Shown: positions 57,855 through 64,000 of the stretch, in pieces
Position numbering within the stretch: position 1 is the first letter of the stretch
How the letters are laid out: every line of letters begins with the position of its first letter
Source: Toxonevra muliebris
Lineage: Eukaryota; Arthropoda; Insecta; Diptera; Pallopteridae
Direction of reading: 5' to 3'
NCBI GenBank assembly: GCA_963691655.1
Contig: OY829326.1
Location: forward strand, 142,370,998-142,434,997
DNA: 64,000 nucleotides
The notes under the pieces: model-generated
What the model was told of the DNA's origin: nothing
What the model saw: the letters and a program-made list of their open reading frames with translations, nothing else
Database searches by the model: none
Position numbers and translations under genes: made by a program

Positions 57855-58290
57855 TTAAAACCCGTTACTCGGGGGTTTTCGGTATTGCTGATTACAAATC
57901 TGGTATCTGATTTTGTAAATGCAAAATGCCGAATCCAATGTAGCGGAAAATTTTTAAAAATTGATCGGATTCGCTTGAAACTTGTTACTAGGGGATTTTT
58001 GGGGTCACCGATTACGAATTTAATGTCAGATTTGTAATTAGCGACTCTGAAAACTCCCGAGTAACGAGTTTCAAGAGAATCAGGTGAACTTGGAAATATT
58101 CGGACATGATGGATTTGCCATTTTGTGTTTTGAGAATCCGATATCAGTTTCTTAATCAGCGTCTCCAGAAACCCCGAGTAATGTGTTTCAACCGATTTCG
58201 AATGAAATCCGCCATTTTGAATTTTAAAAATCTTATGTCAGATTCGTAATCAGTGATCCTGAAAACTCCTGTGTAACGATTTTGAAGTCA
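57855..58290. repeat. Direct and inverted modules inside the TTAA-flanked element
   Basis: Two forward modules (about 57858 and 57976: CGTTACTCGGGGGTTTTCGG-like, then GATTACAAATCTG) face three reverse modules (about 58035, 58148 and 58240: TTAATCAGCGTCTCCAGAAA-like, then CCCGAGTAACGAGTTTC). Each is roughly 60 bp in an approximately 100-bp period, so the region could fold back on itself. Confidence 0.75.
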
Positions 58291-58468
58291 AATAATTGTA
58301 CTCTTTCTCGGAAACTTGTTTTTGGACATTAGGTCTCTTTTTTAGTACACCAAGGTACAATTTTTCACTAATATTTTAGGAGAATATTCTTGAAACTATA
58401 AGGAACCCAAAAATCCACACAAAATAAATTCGATGTTTTACAAATTTTAAACTGGAATGTCCCCTTAA

Positions 58469-58866
58469 TGGTAGATGTTCTGCGAAAATGTGCAATTTGA
58501 TGTCACCAGCTCGTGTATTCTTCCGAGCTACACGAACCGCAAGTAGAACTCACGAATTCTTCGTGGGTGCGGTATTTCAACGCATCACGCTTTACATAGA
58601 TATTTCTTTCCTCTTTCGTACCGCGCGTTCACTGATTGTTATGACTTTTCTTTCCTCCTCCCATTAGTTTATCTTCCTTCCCTATTCTCGGTCAAGTGGT
58701 TTTATCCCTGTGTGTTGATTATGTCTTCAAAATGTATTTTTAGTTTATGTTCTTTTTCCTCCTGTATATATTAAGGAGAAGTTCGACTCTAGAATTGTAT
58801 AAATTTTAAAATCAATTACAATATAAAATATTTTAATTATAATTTCCAACTGTTATCTCATTTTAG
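58469..58866. other. End of Vsx intron 2
   Basis: No element was recognised. The last 30 bases form a normal acceptor region (ACTGTTATCTCATTTTAG). Confidence 0.4.
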
Positions 58867-59075
58867 GTACTTTAACCAGCAAAGATTTCACGATTGACGG
58901 CCTCAACGGTTTTGGCAATAAGAAGAAAAAGAAAAAACGTCGCCATAGTCGTACAATCTTCACGTCATATCAATTGGAGAAACTTGAGGAAGCCTTCAAG
59001 GAAGCACATTATCCTGATGTTTATGCACGTGAAATGCTATCGCTAAAGACCGAATTACCTGAGGATCGTATACAA
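58867..59075 (+). CDS. Vsx: Vsx homeobox gene, exon 3 (homeodomain helices 1-2 and start of 3)
   Basis: The acceptor ends at 58866 and the donor GTGAGT begins at 59076. With the base left by exon 2 it reads [20 protein letters not shown], then a basic run KKKKRRH and the homeodomain [42 protein letters not shown]. The [12 protein letters not shown] and ELPEDRIQ segments are the Vsx/Chx10 hallmark; Ser in RRHSRTIF is an insertion or variant of the usual RRHRTIF. The exon ends after homeodomain residue 46, the intron site usual for paired-like genes, so VWFQN and the CVC domain must lie in a later exon. Helix 3 was not found in the last 5 kb of the window. Confidence 0.95.
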
Positions 59076-62000
59076 GTGAGTTTCTACATAAATGCAGAAT
59101 GAATACCGAGAGAATTCAAAAGATAATAAAAACCAGTAATTTAATACTTCTACAGTGTCCTTTGTCTTGAAGGAATTTACATGAAAATATAAATTCTCTG
59201 CTATTGTTAATGAATTAACAAACTAATTACTATAAAGAGATGTTTTCATCTTTTCGCTATTGTTTTGCAGGTGTGAATTTGTTGTTTTTTGTCTTCCCTG
59301 GTTTTTTATTTTGTTTTTTTTTTTTTGATGCATACAAGGTATTGGCAAAATAATGTTCCCCTGTTTTATATTTCGTATTTATTATGCTGAAGTTCTTATA
59401 GTTGGGTAGAAATTTTGAAATATCGCATGTTTGGATTTTTCAGTGATGATTTTCACACCTTTTTCAATGCAATTCAGCACAAATATTTTGGTATATTTAG
59501 CATTTTTCATAATTCATTCAGTTGGTCAGTTGAGTTTGTTATGATCTTAAGTGTTGTTTGGTAATGAGTGCGTGGCTCTACATATGAAAATTCATAAACA
59601 TGTGCATCCTGTAGGAGTGAAATTTTTATGTGATCAGTGCTAATAATTTGTAAAAAGTAAAACTTTATTAAATTAAAGTAAAAAGAACTGAACTAAATAA
59701 AAGGAATAAAACTATTTGAGTTATTGATCAACTGAATTTTATAAGTTACGTTTAAAACGAGGATGAGTAAGCTCAAAAATCATTATAGTTCTCCACACAA
59801 CTTCAAAACTTAAGAATTGCTGATATAGTCAATTGTAAAAACGTCTTAAGTCTAAGAAAAGTTTTTGCGAATATAAAGTAAACTATCAATTTGTCATGCA
59901 TCCGCTTAAAACTCTAAATTTTTCAATTTCTAGTGCTATGTAATTATTATTCTCAGATTAAACAAAATCACATAGTTTTTCTCGGATTAATTGAATTACT
60001 TGTTGTATTTCTGAAATTATAAATTGCTCCGCAATATAAAAATGATAAGCAATATGTTGTCTTTGAAATATCATAGCTCCTTTTCTATAAATTACATATT
60101 CATTACAATATTTTATAAATCACATTATATAGATCGATTTGAAAGTGGGAAGGAAGGCAATTGACTTTCCATAGCATATAAGAACAAAAATTTAAGAAAG
60201 AAAGAAATTATAAAGAAGGTCCCTATTGTCTCTCAAATGTCGCGGTTTCCATGACCTGATAATAGACCATGTCCTTTGTCCAATTGCATATTGGTATTGC
60301 CCGAAAGCGAAAGGCCGCCCCTCATCCAACTTTTTAGGTTATGCCTGACCAACCACCCATACAGTAGTTCATGCTGCCGATGTTACCAAAGTTGCCGATA
60401 TTTCGAACTCCTTTTAATAAACATTTATTTTATTCTTTTTTTTGCGGTGCAGTCTCCTGAGGTATCAGCATTCTGCGATATTCTTTATTCATCATGTTCC
60501 ACTTTCCGCAAAGAGGAAGGAGCGTTGAAGCAATCGTGATGACCGCCAGGTTGTTGGTGGTTTTCAAACTTTACGTGAGCCTTGGGGATTCCATTCGAAT
60601 TCCTGCTTTGCAAGGCAATCGGTTGATTTCCTCAAACTCTCGTCTCATCACTCACTATTCGATATATATATATGGGACATTCTCTGTCAAAGGTAGACCC
60701 CTCCCCCTCCTCCCTGTTCAAAATTGGTTAAGGTATTCTAGGGCATATTTGGGCTTAAATGAAAACTTAGTATCTCAAGTTTCAAATGCCGCAAGACCTT
60801 TTTTGATTTGATGTGATGGCGGACCAATATGGCGGCTGCAATTCTACAACCTCACCTTAAGAGAATAGTTTTATCAAGCATACGTTTAACCCAAGTTATC
60901 ATAAAACAACAGATAAAGCCTTTTTTCGTATAGTTTTTTTCGTTGAATATGAATTTAATATTATTTTTCACGTCAAATGTTACGTGTTGTCCCTAACCTC
61001 AAAAAAGGTCCAAGAAGGCTGTTTCCAATATTTCACACAAAAAATGTTGGAATATAAATCACGTTTTTTGATTGAAAATATTCGGCACGTATCTTTTACG
61101 ATTTTTTTTTTATAGATTTTTGAGTAAAAATTTCCAAACTTCTGAAGTTGAAATAAAGTAGGTACCTGCCTTTTTTCAATTGCGTTTCAATTTCACGCGA
61201 CAAAAATTTTAAATGTAAATCCTGTATGGAATGACTCATTAATTAAAGAGGATCACGAAAAAACTTTGTTTTTGTACCCCTGAAAAATGAAATGGAATTG
61301 TGTAATGATTGCCAAAATGTTTTGGCTCTAGCGACTACCGAAGTGAGCTAGAACGTTTTGAAAAAATATTTAAAAATATAATTTTTTTTCGGGGGAATTT
61401 TTCTGTAGATTACTATTGGTAAAATAAAAGTTCACAAATATTAGATATTCACAAAAGGCTTATATTTGAAAAATTTGCTGGCAAAATTAAATAAAAAATT
61501 ACGAAATTTTTTGAATTTTCATACAAATTCTTAAAAAAACATTACACAAATTAGTAAAAAAAAAATTATGCAGAACCAAATCATTTTTGAAACAGAAAAA
61601 TGTTCTCACACATAAACCGATTTTTAGATATTTTTTTCACAAGTGTGCAGCTCAAAAATAGTGATCACAATAGCCGAAATATTCTGGGAATCATCATAAA
61701 ATAAACTGAGCTTAATTTTTCGAGAGGTCCAACCAAAAACCTTTTCTTTTTTTTTTGTATGGGGCTGTATAGGAATAATGTTATTCCAAAAGACAATTTT
61801 GGTATAGAGCAAATTAGATTAGATTTTAAGTAGGTATTTCAAAAATATAATTATAAAATATAAATTGGATTTTCTTCTATCAGTTTTGGCTTTCAAGAAA
61901 ATAAATCGAATCCATTTGTTTACAATCTGGTAAAATAGAAAATTCCGATAGAAGATTAAATTTCAAGGAGATGTTTCTGAACATTTTGAAACTCTGATGT

Positions 62001-62935
62001 GGAAAACTAAACCGAAATGTGATATCTACAATATGAAAATATGTACATTTCAAAAATGTACAAAGCTACACGGAAAAAAAAGATTTGTGAAAAATAACGT
62101 GTGATATTCAAAAAAAGCAGAATAATCAGGAGAAATTGCCATTTCGCCCTGTAATTTAGAAATTTTATGAGATACTCAATATGAATTTATGGGTAAACTG
62201 CAAACATTACAGCGCAAAACTTAATTATTACAGTTTCAGAAAGGAAAACATTCAAAGTGGCATGGAAAAAATTGAGTTGAAAAAAAATACTGAATTACTA
62301 TTGAAATATTCTATGATCGGCAATTAAAAATTACGGGGCAAACTGTAAAAATTTATGAAAATATTTTTGTTTCATTGCTTTCATTTTTTAATTCAGACAT
62401 TTACTTTGTTTTAAATATATAATATTTTTCTATATGTTATCATCCAATAAAATAACTTTCAAACTCATTGGTTGGCTGCTTTCTGTAACGAGACATTTTG
62501 GATTATTTATACGGGACCTTTTACCTGAAGCTAGTAAGATTTGGGATGTTTACACTATATCCAATGCCATTTCATAATTGTATCGAAAAGTTTTCCAACA
62601 ACCATTGAAACTGAAATACCATCTTTTTTTGAATTACCCTAGAATCATGAAGATAGCTGGTCGAGTTGTTCGCTTTTGATCAATGCGATTTGAAGCTATA
62701 TATACGGAAGAGAACAAAATATTCTATAACTCTTCAATTATTGCTTTTATTATTACGCTTAGTAAAAATTCAATTTCCAATTTGATAATTTACAAAATCA
62801 AACTGTAAAAATTGATTTGAAACTCCAATAATATTAACTGTATTGTGAAGTACAATGTGCTTGTATTGTATTGTTTATATATATTTGTACCGGGACCTAT
62901 TGTACGTCGCTCTTCTCTATCTAGTCTGATTTTCC
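59076..62935. other. Vsx intron 3, no gene seen
   Basis: AT-rich sequence after the GTGAGT donor. Open frames at 60276-60811 have no recognisable domain. The 60660-60860 part (GACCCCTCCCCCTCC, then ATGGCGGACCAATATGGCGG) looks like a repeat, but I cannot assign it. No second homeodomain half was seen. Confidence 0.35.
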
Positions 62936-62939
62936 TAGA

Positions 62940-64000
62940 ATGCCTCATCTAGTCTAGTCTCCCTCAAGAATTTGAGAATTGCGCCCGGATCCATGGATGC
63001 TAGTTCTGTACTGGGCACGTCGTACATACCCAGACATTTCATTCATTTGTGGATCAGTGCTCCACACTGAGCTAAGATATGTTCTGATGATTCATCTTCC
63101 TCATTACAAAACCTACATATTGAGCTTTCCTCAACTCCTATTTTGCAAAGGTGTTCTCTGAGCCCGCAGTGCCCAGTCAGAACACCAGCTAATATACGCA
63201 GTCTGTTTTTGTTGAGACTAATGCAGAATGCGTATCTATTCTTGTTATAGTTACCTAGAAGCGTTTTGGATTGCCTCAGTCCCGGAAGATTATTAAACAG
63301 TTCTTGCCTCTTGTTCTTCTCTTCCTGCCTGAGTACTTTCCTGATTACGCTATCTTCTATTCCACAGAAGGCTCGTCTGCCTGCTCATTGCCCTCTATTC
63401 CTAAGTGTCCAGGAACCCAACATAGGGCGACTTTATTGTCCTTGTCCAGCTGATTGAGCTTGCTCAAACAGTCCCACACCAGTTTAGAGGTGATCTCAGA
63501 GGAGCATAATGCTCGAATGGCTGCCTGGCTATCCGACATGATAGAGATATCTTGCCGTTTGTACTTCCTAATCAGGTTGAATTGCGCACATATATCGATT
63601 GCATGAATTTCAGCTTGAAAGATGCTAGGATACTTAACCATCGGCTCGGAGTGTTTGATTCTTGGCCCAAATACTCCTGCCCCAGTTCCATTCTCGGTTC
63701 GTGACCCATCTGTATACCACTTAATCGTGTGCTCTATGAGTGTGTAGTTATGTTCTACACTCTGCCATTCATTCTTACTACTAAGTTTTGCAACAAAGTG
63801 TTTCTCAAAACTATACTGTTTGTCCATTCTGTCCTGGGGATAGTCCAAGAGATAGTTGTCTTTCTCCGGGTTATCTCTTTCCTACTTTTCCTAATTTAGC
63901 TTTTACTGTTTTTAGTTGAGTTCTCCTTGGCCACGCTAATGCTACATATGTAATGATTGGCCTTACCATCATTGTGTACATCCAGCGGAGTACACTTGGT
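62940..64000 (-). pseudogene. LINE ORF2 fragment: RT thumb, RNase H, Cys/His tail
   Basis: Minus strand, entering from the right edge. The RT thumb reads WMYTMMVRPIITYVALAW near 63990-63930. A break follows, then an open 163-codon piece (63357-63848) with RNase H motifs WYTDGSRTENGTGAGVF, FQAEIHAIDI, IMSDSQAAIRAL and WVPGHLGIEGNEQADE, which carry all the acidic catalytic residues and the His. After a frame change come LTGHCGLREHLCKIGVEESS and CRFCNEEDESSEHILAQC, ending near 62940. An I- or Jockey-type element with RNase H; frameshifts and truncation make it inactive. The 5' part lies outside the window. Confidence 0.78.

Larger units (their letters stand above)
56232..58464. mobile_element. 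TTAA-flanked (piggyBac-like) element, split by a DD37E copy
   Basis: The left end GGGGATATTCCAGTTTAAAA matches the right end read in reverse (GGGGACATTCCAGTTTAAAA), and TTAA stands at both sides (56228-56231 and 58465-58468). A TTAA target and GGG-type ends are piggyBac traits, so this is likely a non-autonomous piggyBac-like element. About 1.29 kb of it is the nested DD37E transposon at 56439-57729, leaving about 0.94 kb of its own. No transposase of its own is visible. The remaining right part is built of repeated modules (57855-58290). Confidence 0.75.
32552..58866 (+). other. Vsx intron 2 (about 26.3 kb)
   Basis: Runs from the GTAAGT donor at 32552 to the acceptor CATTTTAG ending at 58866, phase 1 at both ends. 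It contains many transposons, listed separately, and no recognised host exon. Confidence 0.8.

Noticed and set aside
59076..64000. Exon with the second half of the homeodomain (VWFQN)
   Set aside because: No such coding segment was seen on the + strand after 59076; it probably lies beyond the window.

Overview
This is AT-rich eukaryotic DNA, most likely from an insect and probably a higher fly. The case rests on three things: a Vsx/Chx10-type homeobox gene whose N-terminus carries long Ala, Asn and His runs as fly transcription factors often do; very large introns; and a transposon mix typical of Diptera (maT, DD37E Tc1-like, mariner, hAT and R1/I/RTE/Jockey-type LINEs). The species cannot be told from the window; a tephritid is plausible but unproven.

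The only host gene I can support is Vsx (Vsx1 versus Vsx2 not resolved), on the + strand and running off the right end. Exon 1 is 554-1229 (FAIQELLGL motif), exon 2 is a 48-nt exon at 32504-32551, and exon 3 at 58867-59075 encodes homeodomain residues up to Q46. The introns are about 31.3 kb and 26.3 kb. The exons join in frame (933 nt, 311 codons). The exon with helix 3 (VWFQN) lies beyond the window or in its last 5 kb, where I did not see it.

Everything else is intronic or 3' sequence, heavily colonised by transposons. Intron 1 holds two inverted copies of one hAT-like element (2145-3224, 4457-5379), a 5'-truncated R1-like LINE (7931-9234), a mariner remnant (10381-11086), an apparently intact two-ORF LINE on the minus strand (13091-18556), LINE scraps, a 1.0-kb hAT-like element (21249-22285), an RTE-like scrap, a tRNA-derived SINE inside a degenerate satellite (27588-27860), and a dead DD37E transposon (30154-31447). 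Intron 2 holds a foldback element, a 1.76-kb hAT-like element (35526-37285), a mariner remnant (39815-40992), two SINE families side by side, a Jockey/R1-like LINE junction near 46.7 kb, an RTE-like LINE with a 158-bp internal duplication, an intact maT (DD37D) transposon (54597-55887), and a TTAA-flanked element (56232-58464) into which a second DD37E copy has jumped. The right end carries an RT-RNase H LINE fragment.

The most interesting pattern is that the tRNA-Glu-like SINE ends in a (CCTAA)n/(TTAGG)n tail, the canonical insect telomere repeat, which flies have lost from their telomeres. Two different LINEs sit inside such tails, in opposite orientations, each with a short A-run and a candidate target-site duplication made of variant repeat units. 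This recalls the telomere-repeat LINEs TRAS and SART, here on SINE-borne interstitial arrays.
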